Assembly (NCBI RefSeq): GCF_001570485.1
Contig: NZ_BCTA01000002.1
Coordinates: forward strand, 124,001 to 188,000
Direction: 5' to 3'
Origin: Mycolicibacterium novocastrense
GTDB taxonomy: Bacteria > Actinomycetota > Actinomycetes > Mycobacteriales > Mycobacteriaceae
Length of the DNA: 64,000 nucleotides
The notes under the pieces: generated by a model
What the model was told of the DNA's origin: nothing
Seen by the model: the letters and a program-made list of their open reading frames with translations, nothing else
The model's database searches: none
Shown here: piece after piece, positions 41,079 through 49,855 of the stretch
Layout of the letters: every line of letters begins with the position of its first letter
Numbering within the stretch: position 1 is the first letter of the stretch
Translations under genes and position numbers: made by a program

Positions 41079-42350
41079 ATGGCTAAGTGGCCAAAGCCCG
41101 CCGAGGGTAGCTGGACTGAGCATTATCCGCAGCTGGGGACCGGACCGATCTCGTTCCGTGACTCGATCTCGCCGGAGTTCTACGAGCTCGAACGCGAAGC
41201 GGTCTTCAAACGCGCCTGGCTCAACGTCGCGCGTGTCGAGGAGCTGCCGCGCGTCGGAAGCTACCTGACCAAGGAGATCGACGCCGCCAAGACGTCGGTG
41301 ATCGTGGTGCGGGGTAAGGATCAGCAGATCCGCGCGTTCTACAACATCTGCCGTCACCGCGGAAACAAATTGGTGTGGAACGACTTTCCTCACGAAGAGG
41401 TCAAGGGCACCTGCCGACAGTTCACCTGCAAGTATCACGGGTGGCGCTACGACCTCAAGGGCGATCTGACCTTCGTGCAGCAGGAGGGCGAGTTCTTCGG
41501 TTTGGACCACCAGCGGCACGGGTTGAAGCCGGTGCAGTGCGATGTCTGGAACGGGTTCATCTTCATCAACTTCGATCCCGAGCCGCGGTGGACGCTGCGC
41601 GAGTTCCTCGGCCCGATGATCACCGCGCTCGACGACTATCCGTTCGAATTGATGACCGAGCGTTACGAATTCGAGGCGCGCAACAACAGCAACTGGAAGA
41701 TCTTCGCCGACGCGTTCCAGGAGTACTACCACGTGCCCTCGCTGCACTCGCAGCAGGTGCCCAGCGCGGTGCGCCAGCCGAACGCGACGTTCGAATGCGG
41801 TCATTTCCAGATCGACGGACCACACCGCCTGGTGTCGACGGCGGGCACCCGGCGCTGGCTGCTCGACCCGGAATACATGTACCCGGTCGAACGGGTCACG
41901 CGCTCTGGGCTCGTGGGGCCGTGGCGCACCCCCGAGACGCATCAGTCGGCCGGCCTGAACCCCGGTGGCATCGAACCCTGGGGCATCACCAACTTCCAGA
42001 TTTTCCCGAACCTGGAGATCCTCATCTATCACGGCTGGTATCTGCTGTATCGGTACTGGCCGACGTCGCACAACACCCATAAGTTCGAGGCCTACAACGC
42101 ATTCCATCCCGCCCGCACCGTGCGCGAGCGCATCGAACACGAGGTCGCTTCGGTGGTGCTCAAGGAGTTCGCGCTGCAGGACGCGGGAATGCTCGGCGGC
42201 ACGCAGGCGGCGCTGGAGTACGGCCTGGGGGAGCCGATCGTCGACGACTATCCGCTCAGCGACCAGGAGATCCTGGTGCGCCACCTGCACCACGAGGCCG
42301 TCAAGTGGGTCGAGGAGTACAAGGCCGAGCGCTCGCCGGTGGGGGTGTGA
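41079..42350 (+). CDS. Rieske non-heme iron oxygenase, catalytic subunit (copy 3)
   Basis: 423-aa oxygenase, MAKWPKPAEGSWTEHYPQLG. Cys91/His93 and Cys117/His120 with the same 23-residue gap; iron site NWKIFADAFQEYYHVPSLH. The GTCRQF and CKYHGWRY segments match the other two copies; divergence is highest around 230-330, the usual substrate-pocket region. ATG 41079 follows CACGGAGG. It is followed 2 nt later by a small Rieske-linked protein but, unlike cassettes 1 and 2, no amidohydrolase comes next; a TauD-type dioxygenase does. Confidence 0.95.
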   Translation: MAKWPKPAEGSWTEHYPQLGTGPISFRDSISPEFYELEREAVFKRAWLNVARVEELPRVGSYLTKEIDAAKTSVIVVRGKDQQIRAFYNICRHRGNKLVWNDFPHEEVKGTCRQFTCKYHGWRYDLKGDLTFVQQEGEFFGLDHQRHGLKPVQCDVWNGFIFINFDPEPRWTLREFLGPMITALDDYPFELMTERYEFEARNNSNWKIFADAFQEYYHVPSLHSQQVPSAVRQPNATFECGHFQIDGPHRLVSTAGTRRWLLDPEYMYPVERVTRSGLVGPWRTPETHQSAGLNPGGIEPWGITNFQIFPNLEILIYHGWYLLYRYWPTSHNTHKFEAYNAFHPARTVRERIEHEVASVVLKEFALQDAGMLGGTQAALEYGLGEPIVDDYPLSDQEILVRHLHHEAVKWVEEYKAERSPVGV

Positions 42351-42352
42351 CC

Positions 42353-42682
42353 ATGACGCGTCTGCCCAGTGCGTTCGCGGAGTTCGAGTCGTTCGCCGAG
42401 ACGTGGTGCCTGCCAACCGAAGCCGAGAGGTGGGCCACCCGGATGGCCACCCCGATGCCGCAGATCCGGGAGTTCTACGACGCGTTCACGCCGCGCTTCG
42501 AGGAAGCGATCGACTACTGCGACAAGTTCCCGCTCGACGACCTGCCCGAAGACGTGCTGAACCTGCTGCATCTCATCTACTCGATGATCATGGTGTCGAT
42601 GGCCGTCGAGGTGTTCGGTACCCAGAAACCCGCCGACTCCGCCGACGCGGTGATGAACCGCGTCAGCGCGCCGGTGCCATGA
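42353..42682 (+). CDS. small Rieske-linked protein of unknown function (copy 3)
   Basis: 109-aa homologue of 4188-4517 and 36016-36354, the most divergent at its ends: FESFAETWCLPTEAERWATR, FYDAFTPRFEEAIDYCDKFP, LPEDVLNLLHLIYSMIMVS and VEVFGTQKPADS. ATG 42353 is 2 nt after the oxygenase stop; the open frame upstream overlaps that gene and is rejected. Its presence in the one module lacking the amidohydrolase ties it to the oxygenase rather than to the hydrolase. Confidence 0.86.
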   Translation: MTRLPSAFAEFESFAETWCLPTEAERWATRMATPMPQIREFYDAFTPRFEEAIDYCDKFPLDDLPEDVLNLLHLIYSMIMVSMAVEVFGTQKPADSADAVMNRVSAPVP

Positions 42683-42695
42683 CGAAGGAGACACC

Positions 42696-43541
42696 ATGAG
42701 CCTGCTCACCATCACCAAGCTGACCGCATCGGTCGGCGCGGAGGTGACCGACGTCGATTCCGACGCGCTGGCCCACGACGACGCGCTGGGCGCAGCGATT
42801 CTGGATGCGTTGGAGGACAACGGCGTACTGGTGTTTCCCGGGCTCGGGCTGACGCCGGAGGCGCAGGTGGCGTTCTGCCGGCGGCTCGGCGAGATCGACC
42901 ACTCGTCGGACGGCCACCATCCGGTCGCCGGCATCTACCCCGTGACGCTCGACAAGTCGAAGAACGCTTCGGCGGACTATCTGCGGGCCACGTTCGACTG
43001 GCACATCGACGGATGCACGCCCACCAACGACGAGTGCCCGCAGAAGGCCACCGTGCTCTCGGCCAAGCAGGTCGCCGAGACCGGCGGCGAGACCGAGTTC
43101 GCGAACTCATATGCGGCCTACGAGGCGTTCACCGACGAAGAAAAGGAGCGTTTCGGGGCGTTGCGGGTGGTGCATTCGCTGGAGGCCTCCCAACGCCGGG
43201 TCACGCCGGACCCGTCGCCCGAGCTGGTCGCCAAATGGCGGTCGCGACCCACCCATGAGCACCCGTTGGTGTGGACTCACCGCAGCGGCCGCAAGTCGCT
43301 GGTGCTGGGTGCGTCGGCGGATTACGTCGTCGGTATGGACGTCGACGAGGGTCGGGCGCTTCTCGCCGAACTCCTCGACCGCGCCACCCAGCCGCAGCTG
43401 GTGTACAGCCACCGCTGGACCGTCGGCGACACGGTGATCTGGGACAACAACGGAGTTCTGCACCGCGCCGCGCCTTATGACCCGAACTCACCCCGCGAGA
43501 TGCTGCGCACGACGGTGCTGGGTGACGAGCCGATCCAGTGA
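42696..43541 (+). CDS. TauD/TfdA-family 2-oxoglutarate dioxygenase
   Basis: 281-aa Fe(II)/2-oxoglutarate oxygenase. The facial triad is FDWHIDGC (HxD) and VLHRAAPYD (distal His); MLRTTVLGD supplies the 2-oxoglutarate-binding Arg. Members hydroxylate taurine, phenoxyacids, alkyl sulfates or similar. ATG 42696 follows GAAGGAG with 5 nt. Last gene of the operon from 39246. Confidence 0.92.
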   Translation: MSLLTITKLTASVGAEVTDVDSDALAHDDALGAAILDALEDNGVLVFPGLGLTPEAQVAFCRRLGEIDHSSDGHHPVAGIYPVTLDKSKNASADYLRATFDWHIDGCTPTNDECPQKATVLSAKQVAETGGETEFANSYAAYEAFTDEEKERFGALRVVHSLEASQRRVTPDPSPELVAKWRSRPTHEHPLVWTHRSGRKSLVLGASADYVVGMDVDEGRALLAELLDRATQPQLVYSHRWTVGDTVIWDNNGVLHRAAPYDPNSPREMLRTTVLGDEPIQ

Positions 43542-43632
43542 ATCGCGTCGGCGCATAGGCGCTGAGTACCGGACTCGCGCGCCCGCGCGTTGACGCAGGG
43601 CGTGCCGCTATGGAAATCTGATACCCAGATAT

Positions 43633-43654
43633 GAGAATCACGTTCTCGTACGTT
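43633..43654 (+). promoter_or_regulatory. P450 promoter with GAGAA..TTCTC palindrome
   Basis: GAGAATCACGTTCTC (43633-43647) abuts a TACGTT -10 box (43649-43654), giving a start near 43661 and a GGAGG site before ATG 43678. Its reverse complement matches the palindrome at 59320-59334 at 13 of 15 positions. Confidence 0.6.
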
Positions 43655-43677
43655 GAGATCGTCGAAATGGAGGGCGC

Positions 43678-44967
43678 ATGACCGAGGACCTCACCACGGT
43701 CGACTTCTTCCGGGACGGGCGCCTGACGGACGACCCGTACCCGTTCTACGAGGCGCTGCGCAACAAGTGCCCGGTCGCCCGTGAGGACCACTACGGCGTG
43801 ACGATGGTGACCGGCTGGCAAGAGGCCGTGGATGTCTACAACGACGCCGAGACGTTCTCGTCGTGCATCTCCGTGACCGGTCCGTTCCCGGGCTTCCCCG
43901 TTCCGCTCGAAGGGGACGACGTCACCGACCTGATCGTCGAACACCGCGACGAGATCCCGTTCAGCGACCAGCTGCCCACGCTCGACCCGCCGACGCACAC
44001 CAACCACCGCGCCCTGCTGATGCGGCTGATCACGCCGAAGCGCCTCAAGGAGAATGAGGACGCGATGTGGCAGCTCGCCGACGACATCCTCGACGATTTC
44101 CTCGCATCCTGTGAAGGCGAGTTCATCAGCGGTTTCGCCGCTCCGTTCACCCTGCGGGTGATCGCCGATCTACTCGGGGTGCCCGACGAGGACCGGCCGG
44201 AGTTGCTCGAGCGGTTGGCCCGCGGCACGCACGGCGGCGGGCTGGGCAACGCTGACAAGACCCTGACGAAGACACCGCTGGAGTACCTCTACGAGGTGTT
44301 CGCCGAGTACATCGAAGACCGTCGTCGCGAACCGCGCGACGACGTGCTGACGGGGCTGGCGACCGCGACGTTCCCTGACGGCACGGTGCCGGAGGTGGCC
44401 GACGTGGTCCGCGTCGCCACCAACGTGTTCTCCGCAGGCCAGGAGACGACGGTGCGGCTGCTGTCGACCGCGCTGAAGGTGCTCGGCGACCGGCCCGACA
44501 TCCAGCGCAAGCTGCGCGACGATCGCAGCCTGCTGCCGAACTTCATCGAGGAGTGCCTGCGCATCGAGAGTCCGGTCAAGGGCGACTTCCGGTTGTCGCG
44601 AGTGCCGACGACGGTGGGCGACCAGGCCCTCGGCGCCGGATGCACCGTGATGGTGATCAACGGTGCGGCCAACCGCGATCCGCGCCGCTTCGAGGATCCG
44701 GACAACTTCGATCCCGAGCGCAAGAACGCCCGCCAGCATCTGGCGTTCGGCCGCGGCATCCACAGCTGCCCGGGCGCGCCGCTGGCCCGGGCCGAGACCC
44801 GTGTCGGGCTCGAGCGACTGTTGGACCGCACCACCGACATTCGGATCAGCGAAGCCCATCACGGCCCCGCGGGGGAGCGTCGTTACAACTACATCCCGAC
44901 GTACATCCTGCGCGGGCTGACCGAACTTCATCTGGAGTTCGACGTGGTCTCGGGTGATGCCGAATGA
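43678..44967 (+). CDS. cytochrome P450
   Basis: 429-aa P450, paralogue of 17163-18452. I-helix FSAGQETTVRLL, ExxR in EECLR, heme loop FGRGIHSCPGAPLAR. ATG 43678 has GGAGG 4-5 nt upstream. Its stop overlaps the start of a dedicated ferredoxin by 4 nt (ATGA), so the redox partner is co-translated. 136 nt after the TauD gene, with its own promoter. Confidence 0.95.
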   Translation: MTEDLTTVDFFRDGRLTDDPYPFYEALRNKCPVAREDHYGVTMVTGWQEAVDVYNDAETFSSCISVTGPFPGFPVPLEGDDVTDLIVEHRDEIPFSDQLPTLDPPTHTNHRALLMRLITPKRLKENEDAMWQLADDILDDFLASCEGEFISGFAAPFTLRVIADLLGVPDEDRPELLERLARGTHGGGLGNADKTLTKTPLEYLYEVFAEYIEDRRREPRDDVLTGLATATFPDGTVPEVADVVRVATNVFSAGQETTVRLLSTALKVLGDRPDIQRKLRDDRSLLPNFIEECLRIESPVKGDFRLSRVPTTVGDQALGAGCTVMVINGAANRDPRRFEDPDNFDPERKNARQHLAFGRGIHSCPGAPLARAETRVGLERLLDRTTDIRISEAHHGPAGERRYNYIPTYILRGLTELHLEFDVVSGDAE

Positions 44968-45155
44968 AGGTCACCGTCGACGAGGATCGCTGCGCAGGAC
45001 ACGGCATGTGCCTGACGTTGTGCCCCGAGGTGTTCGAGCTCAACGACGACGGTTGGGCGGTCGCGAACCCGGAAGAGGTTCCGGCCGAACTGGAATCCGC
45101 GGCGCGCGAAGCGATCGACAACTGCCCGGAACGCGCGATCCGCGAGATCGACTGA
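44964..45155 (+). CDS. 3Fe-4S type ferredoxin, P450 partner
   Basis: 63-aa ferredoxin, MKVTVDEDRCAGHGMCLTLCPEVFEL...NCPERAI. The CxxHxxC spacing, with His replacing the second Cys of a 4Fe-4S set, and the late NCP motif fit the single-cluster mycobacterial P450 ferredoxins. An extra Cys (LTLCP) replaces the usual Ala before Pro. Transfers electrons to the P450 whose gene it overlaps. Confidence 0.93.
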   Translation: MKVTVDEDRCAGHGMCLTLCPEVFELNDDGWAVANPEEVPAELESAAREAIDNCPERAIREID

Positions 45156-45201
45156 CAAGCGACGTCGGCGCGGTGCCGGCATCCAACACGAAGGAGCTCG
45201 A

Positions 45202-45489
45202 ATGGCGAAGGCGTACATCCTCATTACCGAGGACGTCAAGGATCCCGACGGTATGGCGGAGTACGGCAAGGTGGCCAGCCAGACGATGGCCAGCGCGACG
45301 CTGCTGGCATTCGATCAGAAGGCCGAGGTGATCGAGGGCACCTGGCACGGCACGCAGACCGTGCTGCTCGAGTTCGAGTCCGAGGAAGCGGCCAAGGCGT
45401 GGTACTACTCCGATGAGTACCAGGCCGCCGCGAAGCTGCGTCAGGCCGCCGCCGACTGCAACGGCGTCATCCTGCACGGGCTGGGCTGA
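45202..45489 (+). CDS. DUF1330-like small protein
   Basis: 95-aa protein, MAKAYILITEDVKDPDGMAEY, with EGTWHGTQTVLLEFESEEAAKAWYYSDEY, matching the dimeric alpha/beta-barrel DUF1330 pattern (SxEY near the end). Function unknown; such proteins often lie in catabolic operons. ATG 45202 follows AAGGAG with 7 nt; 46 nt after the ferredoxin. A hairpin follows at 45509. Confidence 0.85.
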   Translation: MAKAYILITEDVKDPDGMAEYGKVASQTMASATLLAFDQKAEVIEGTWHGTQTVLLEFESEEAAKAWYYSDEYQAAAKLRQAAADCNGVILHGLG

Positions 45490-45508
45490 TTCGCTGTCGC
45501 CCAAACCG

Positions 45509-45549
45509 ACGTTTTGGCGGGAGAATTCGAGCAAAAGCCGCCAAATCGT
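45509..45549. terminator. hairpin terminator between convergent genes
   Basis: ACGTTTTGGCGG (45509-45520) and CCGCCAAATCGT (45538-45549) form an imperfect inverted repeat around a 17-nt loop in the 76-bp gap between genes ending at 45489 and 45566. Likely bidirectional terminator. Confidence 0.55.
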
Positions 45550-45565
45550 TGGTCTCGGCGCGACT

Positions 45566-46345
45566 TCAGGCGGAAACCAGCGGGCCGGTCGGCGTCGTCG
45601 TGGTGGCGTGTACCAGTAACTCGGCGAGTTCTCGCGGTCGGCTCAGGAACGGCGAGTGCGAGGCGTCGATGGTCAACTGTTCAACGCCGAGGCGACGGCT
45701 CACCGTGTCGGCCAGCCAGCGCGGCATCGACCGGTCCTGCAGACAACGGATGAAGCTGCGGGGGAGATCGGCCTCCCAGAACCGCGGCACGGATACCGGC
45801 GTCACCGTCGTGTCGCCGAAGCGTTCGGGACCGAGGCGCTCGAACGCCCAGCGCGCGGTGGCCTCGTCGCAATCGTGGTAAAAGTACCGCCACGCGCCTT
45901 CGAAGTCGGCGAACCACATCGCGCCATCGTCGTCGAACTTCAGGTAGCCCAACATCTCTCCGACGTCGGCGTCGAAATCCTCGCCTAGTTCGTCGCCGTC
46001 GTCGCGCATCGCCATCGCTTCGGGGTAGGTGCGACCTTCACGGGGCAGCGCCGCCGCGAGGTAGGTGATGTGGCTGACCAATTCGGGCGCGGCGTCGGCC
46101 GCCAGCGTAGCGTCGAAGCCGCCGCCCGAATGTCCGACGAGAACGCTGCTAGCCGAACCGGCTGCCCGCAACGCTTCCACGATCGCGTCGCGCCGGTTGG
46201 CCAGTGTCGACTCCTCGTCGGCGCGTGCACCGTGTCCCGGGAGGTCCACCGCGACCGCGTCGTGGCCCATCGCCGTCAGCTCGTCGATCACGCGCTCCCA
46301 GCACCAGGCGGCGTGAAAGCCCCCGTGGACGAAGACGAATCGCAT
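45566..46345 (-). CDS. alpha/beta hydrolase
   Basis: 259-aa serine hydrolase: FVHGGFHAAWCWERV (oxyanion hole), nucleophile VLVGHSGGGF, catalytic His in DASHSPFLSRP. Resembles esterases of the MhpC/salicylate-esterase-like type. ATG 46345 overlaps the P450 stop by one base (TGATG). Last gene of the P450-ferredoxin-P450-hydrolase operon. Confidence 0.9.
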   Translation of the reverse strand: MRFVFVHGGFHAAWCWERVIDELTAMGHDAVAVDLPGHGARADEESTLANRRDAIVEALRAAGSASSVLVGHSGGGFDATLAADAAPELVSHITYLAAALPREGRTYPEAMAMRDDGDELGEDFDADVGEMLGYLKFDDDGAMWFADFEGAWRYFYHDCDEATARWAFERLGPERFGDTTVTPVSVPRFWEADLPRSFIRCLQDRSMPRWLADTVSRRLGVEQLTIDASHSPFLSRPRELAELLVHATTTTPTGPLVSA

Positions 46346-47550
46346 CAACTCAGGGCGCGCACCGGAACATGCGACCAGCCCGCGACGTTCTGCATCGCCA
46401 CCCGACGGCAGTCATCCCACAGCACTTCATATTTGGGGATCAGGTCGAGCAGCCGCTCGAGTGCGATCGCCGTCTCCATCCGGGCCAACGCCGCACCGAG
46501 GCAGCTGTGAATGCCGTAGCCGAAGCCCAGGTTTTGCGCCTCGGTGCGGTTGCGGTCGATGTCGAAAGTGTCGGCGTCGGTGAATGCCTCGGGATCGCGG
46601 TGTGCCGAGGCCTGCAGGAGGAACACCGGCTTGCCCTCGGGGATCGTCACGCCGTGCAGTTCCACATCGCGCATCGAGCGCCGCACGTTGTAGTGCACCG
46701 GCGGCTCGTAGCGCAGCAGTTCCTCGACTGCGGCGGGAATCTTGCTGCGGTCATCGAGAAGCTTCTGCCACTGGTCGGGGTGACGGGCGAACGTGACCGC
46801 CGCGTTGCCGACCAGCTTGGTGACGGTCTCGGCGCCAGCACCACCGAGAAGCGTTGCGAATCCGGCGATCTCGAAGTCGTCGAGTGATTCCTTCTCACCA
46901 TCCTCGCGGGTGATCTCGGCGGCCACCAGGCGGCTGAACATGTCGTCCTTCGGGTCAGCGCGCCGCTCCTGGATCAGTTGGAAGTACAGCCCCATGGCTT
47001 CGCCGATGGCCTGCATACCCTCTTCGGACATGTCGACCTGGCCGGGCTCGCGATGCAGCGACGCGTCGACCCATTCTCGGACCTGCTGCCGATGTTCCTC
47101 TGGCACGCCCAGCATCTGGGTGATGACTTCGACCGGGAAGAATGCGGAGAAGTCGCTGACGACGTCGAAGTGGGAGGGATCGGCCTTGGCGATGTACCTG
47201 TCGATGGTCTCGGTCACCATCGGCCGCATCGCCTCGATCGCCCGGGGGGTGAACACCTTGTTCACCAGGCTGCGCATGTGGCGATGTTCGGGCGGATCCA
47301 TCAGGATGATCATCTTGGCCGGCATCGGCTCGTCAGAGCGAATGGTCGCCAGATCCAGACCGTATGCCGACGAGTAGGTGGCGAAGTCCTTGTAAGCCGC
47401 GGATACGTCTTCATGCCGCGACAAGGCGTAGAAGTCGAGTTCCTCGTTGTAGTAGACCGGTGCTTCTTCGCGCAGGCGCCGGTAGATCTCCCACGGTCCG
47501 TCGAAGTACTCCTGCGAGAACGGGTCGAAGACGATTTTCGACGTGGTCAT
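46345..47550 (-). CDS. cytochrome P450
   Basis: 401-aa P450. I-helix GGAGAETVTK, ExxR EELLR, heme loop FGYGIHSCLGAALARME. ATG 47550 overlaps the ferredoxin stop by 4 nt; the 49-codon upstream extension reads through the ferredoxin. Close paralogue of 47744-48946 (same DPPEHRHMRSL, FTPRAI, FPVEVIT motifs), the two enclosing one ferredoxin gene. Confidence 0.95.
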   Translation of the reverse strand: MTTSKIVFDPFSQEYFDGPWEIYRRLREEAPVYYNEELDFYALSRHEDVSAAYKDFATYSSAYGLDLATIRSDEPMPAKMIILMDPPEHRHMRSLVNKVFTPRAIEAMRPMVTETIDRYIAKADPSHFDVVSDFSAFFPVEVITQMLGVPEEHRQQVREWVDASLHREPGQVDMSEEGMQAIGEAMGLYFQLIQERRADPKDDMFSRLVAAEITREDGEKESLDDFEIAGFATLLGGAGAETVTKLVGNAAVTFARHPDQWQKLLDDRSKIPAAVEELLRYEPPVHYNVRRSMRDVELHGVTIPEGKPVFLLQASAHRDPEAFTDADTFDIDRNRTEAQNLGFGYGIHSCLGAALARMETAIALERLLDLIPKYEVLWDDCRRVAMQNVAGWSHVPVRALS

Positions 47551-47747
47551 GCGTCTTCGATCGAGATCGCCTGGCGCGGGCACTGTCGCACCGCTTCCCT
47601 GACTTGCTCCTCGTTCTCGGGCGTCACTTCTTCCTGAAGCACGTGTAGGTAGTCTTCCTCGTCGAGATCGAACACCTCGGGGATGATGCCCATGCACACT
47701 CCGTTGCTCTCACAGAGCCCGAAGTCGACGATGATCTTTTGAGTCAC
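47547..47747 (-). CDS. 3Fe-4S type ferredoxin shared by two P450s
   Basis: 66-aa ferredoxin, VTQKIIVDFGLCESNGVCMG with CxxNxxC and later RQCP; the Pro-preceding Cys is Ile (GIIPEVF), so only three Cys remain, as in 3Fe-4S proteins. GTG 47747 overlaps the stop of the upstream P450 (GTGA), and its own stop overlaps the start of the downstream P450 (ATGA). Likely donor to both. Confidence 0.92.
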   Translation of the reverse strand: MTQKIIVDFGLCESNGVCMGIIPEVFDLDEEDYLHVLQEEVTPENEEQVREAVRQCPRQAISIEDA

Positions 47748-48946
47748 TTCAACACCTTCACCGGGACGTGGTGGTATCCGGCCACATTCTGCATGTGCAC
47801 GCGTTCGAGGCCGTCGAAGTTCACCTCGTAACGCGGCATGAAATCGAGCAGGTGCTCGAGCGCGATCGTGGTTTCCAGGCGGGCCAGCGCAGCGCCAAGG
47901 CAGCTGTGAATGCCGTAGCCCAGTCCGAGGTTCGGTGACTGCGTGCGATCCCGGGTGATGTCGAACGTCTCGGCGTTGTCGAATGCGCGGGAATCGCGGT
48001 TGGCCGCCGCCTTCATCAGGAACACCGGCTTGTGCGCGGGAATGGTGCCGCTGGGCACCTCGGCTTCCTTCAGCGTGTAGCGCACGTTGTACTGCACCGG
48101 CCCGACGTAGCGCAGCAATTCTTCGACGGCGGCCGGCACCAGGCTGCGGTCGTCGAGCAGCATCTGCCACTGTTCGGGATGGCGGGCGAACTCGACCACC
48201 GCGCTGCCGACGAGCTTGGTGACCGTCTCCGCGCCGGCGCCACCGAGAAGTGCTAGGAATCCGGTGATCTCGAGATCGTCGAGCTGGCGCATCTCACCGT
48301 TCTCACCGGGAATCTCCGCGCGGATGAGCCGGCCGATCATGTCGTCCAGAGGGTTCTGCCGCCGCTCCTGAACGAGGCCGTAGTAGTACATGCCCGAGTC
48401 GATGTTGGCCTGCATGTTCTCTTCGGACAGCTCGAGCTGGCCGGGCTTGCGCTGGAGGCTGATGTCGATCCAGCGCCGGACTTGTTGACGAAACTCCTCA
48501 GGCACCCCCGCCATCCGGGTGATCACTTCTACCGGGAACGGACCCGAGAAATCCTGCACCACATCGAAGTTGTCGGGATCGACCTTCGAGAGGTACTGCT
48601 CGACGAGTTCGGTGATGTTCTCGCGCTGCGATTGGATGGCCCGGGGGGTGAAGGCCTTGTTGAGCAGGCTGCGCATGTGCCGGTGCTCGGGCGGGTCCAT
48701 GAAGATGATCGACTTGTGCGGGCCTTCCTCCGAGCGCACCATCGCCAGGTCGCAACCACGAGATGAGGAGAACGACTCGTGGTCCTTGAGCGCTGCGGCC
48801 ACGTCGGCGTGCCGCGTCAGCGCGTAGAAGTCCTGCTCCTCGTCGTAGTAGAGGGGCGCTTCGTCGCGCATCCGTTGGTAGATCTCGTACGGGTTGTCGA
48901 AGAACTCCTGCGACACCGGGTCGAACACGAGTTTGGGCTTGGTCAT
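47744..48946 (-). CDS. cytochrome P450
   Basis: 400-aa P450: GGAGAETVTK I-helix, EELLR, and heme loop LGYGIHSCLGAALARLE, where the usual first Phe is Leu (NLGLGYG). Start ATG 48946 has GAGGAGACC upstream. First gene of the operon; an inverted repeat at 48982-49009 lies in its promoter region. Paralogue of the downstream P450 at 46345. Confidence 0.95.
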   Translation of the reverse strand: MTKPKLVFDPVSQEFFDNPYEIYQRMRDEAPLYYDEEQDFYALTRHADVAAALKDHESFSSSRGCDLAMVRSEEGPHKSIIFMDPPEHRHMRSLLNKAFTPRAIQSQRENITELVEQYLSKVDPDNFDVVQDFSGPFPVEVITRMAGVPEEFRQQVRRWIDISLQRKPGQLELSEENMQANIDSGMYYYGLVQERRQNPLDDMIGRLIRAEIPGENGEMRQLDDLEITGFLALLGGAGAETVTKLVGSAVVEFARHPEQWQMLLDDRSLVPAAVEELLRYVGPVQYNVRYTLKEAEVPSGTIPAHKPVFLMKAAANRDSRAFDNAETFDITRDRTQSPNLGLGYGIHSCLGAALARLETTIALEHLLDFMPRYEVNFDGLERVHMQNVAGYHHVPVKVLK

Positions 48947-48981
48947 GGTCTCCTCTTTCGCGGCGGGCTGTCGACCGCTTC

Positions 48982-49009
48982 CGTTACGCGAGGCCGCAAT
49001 AATGTAACG
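48982..49009. promoter_or_regulatory. inverted repeat upstream of P450 operon
   Basis: CGTTAC (48982-48987) and GTAACG (49004-49009) are perfect arms with 16 bp between. On the minus strand TACATT within it could be a -10 box for the P450 gene starting at 48946. Possible operator. Confidence 0.4.
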
Positions 49010-49012
49010 CCT

Positions 49013-49855
49013 CTAGTATGCCTCACCGGATGCCTCCTGGTAAGGGGAATCGCCGCTGTTTATGGCCAGGATCCCGGCATCGATGACCTCGTCGAGCAGG
49101 CCAAGGTCACTGCCCAGCTCGCCCGCCGTCTGGCGAACCACCGCGACGTCCTTGCCGATGAACTCGCCGACGTCGGTGACGAAGCCCTGAACCGAGCCCC
49201 GCGCGGCGATGAACTCGCCGACCCGGCTGGTCCCGCTGCCGTGGGTGAGCGAGGTGAGCAGCTCGGCCTCCTGGACGCCGAGGCGGGCGCCGAGGTCGAC
49301 GGCGGTGCGCAGCAGACCGATCTGGGCGGCGAACAGGCTGTTGTTGACGAGCTTGACGGCCTGGCCCGCGCCGATCTCGCCGACGTGCAGGATCGGGTCG
49401 CCGTAGCTGGCCAGCACCGGTCGGACCTTGTTGACCGCGGCGTGCGCGCCGCCGACGAACAGGGTCACCTCGCCGGCCGCGATGTTGTGCGGGCCGCCGC
49501 TGACCGGCGCGTCGACGACGTCGATGTCGGTGAACTCGGCCGCCAGCCTTCGCGTGGTGGCCGGGCTGCCCGTCGTGTGAATGATCAGCGCACCGCCCGG
49601 TTGCATGGCCGCGGCCAGGCCGTCGTCCAGGCACACCTGGCTGACCTGCTCGTCGGTGAACACGCAGATCGCCACGGCGTCGGCCCCGTCGGCGACGTCG
49701 GCCGCACGGGTCACGGGCTGCGCGCCGATATCGCGTAGCGCGGCGCATTTCTCGTCGGTCCTGCCGAGTGCGCGGACCTCGTGACCGGCTTCGATAAGGC
49801 GGCGCACCATCGGCGCGCCCATGCGCCCCGCCCCGACGAAACCGACCCGCGTCAC
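49013..49855 (-). CDS. 3-hydroxyisobutyrate-dehydrogenase-like oxidoreductase
   Basis: 280-aa beta-hydroxyacid dehydrogenase: VGFVGAGRMGAPMVRRL (NAD loop), DAPVSGGPHNIAAGEV (substrate loop) and catalytic Lys in GAGQAVKLVNNSL. GTG 49855 overlaps the paralogous gene upstream by 4 nt. Probably oxidises a 3-hydroxy acid; last gene of the 54827-49013 operon. Confidence 0.92.
   Translation of the reverse strand: MTRVGFVGAGRMGAPMVRRLIEAGHEVRALGRTDEKCAALRDIGAQPVTRAADVADGADAVAICVFTDEQVSQVCLDDGLAAAMQPGGALIIHTTGSPATTRRLAAEFTDIDVVDAPVSGGPHNIAAGEVTLFVGGAHAAVNKVRPVLASYGDPILHVGEIGAGQAVKLVNNSLFAAQIGLLRTAVDLGARLGVQEAELLTSLTHGSGTSRVGEFIAARGSVQGFVTDVGEFIGKDVAVVRQTAGELGSDLGLLDEVIDAGILAINSGDSPYQEASGEAY

Noticed and set aside
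40110..42416. Minus-strand open frame of 768 codons opposite the reductase-SDR-Rieske genes
   Set aside because: Composition is Arg/His/Val-rich shadow sequence typical of high-GC antisense frames, and the plus strand carries three well-defined enzyme families.
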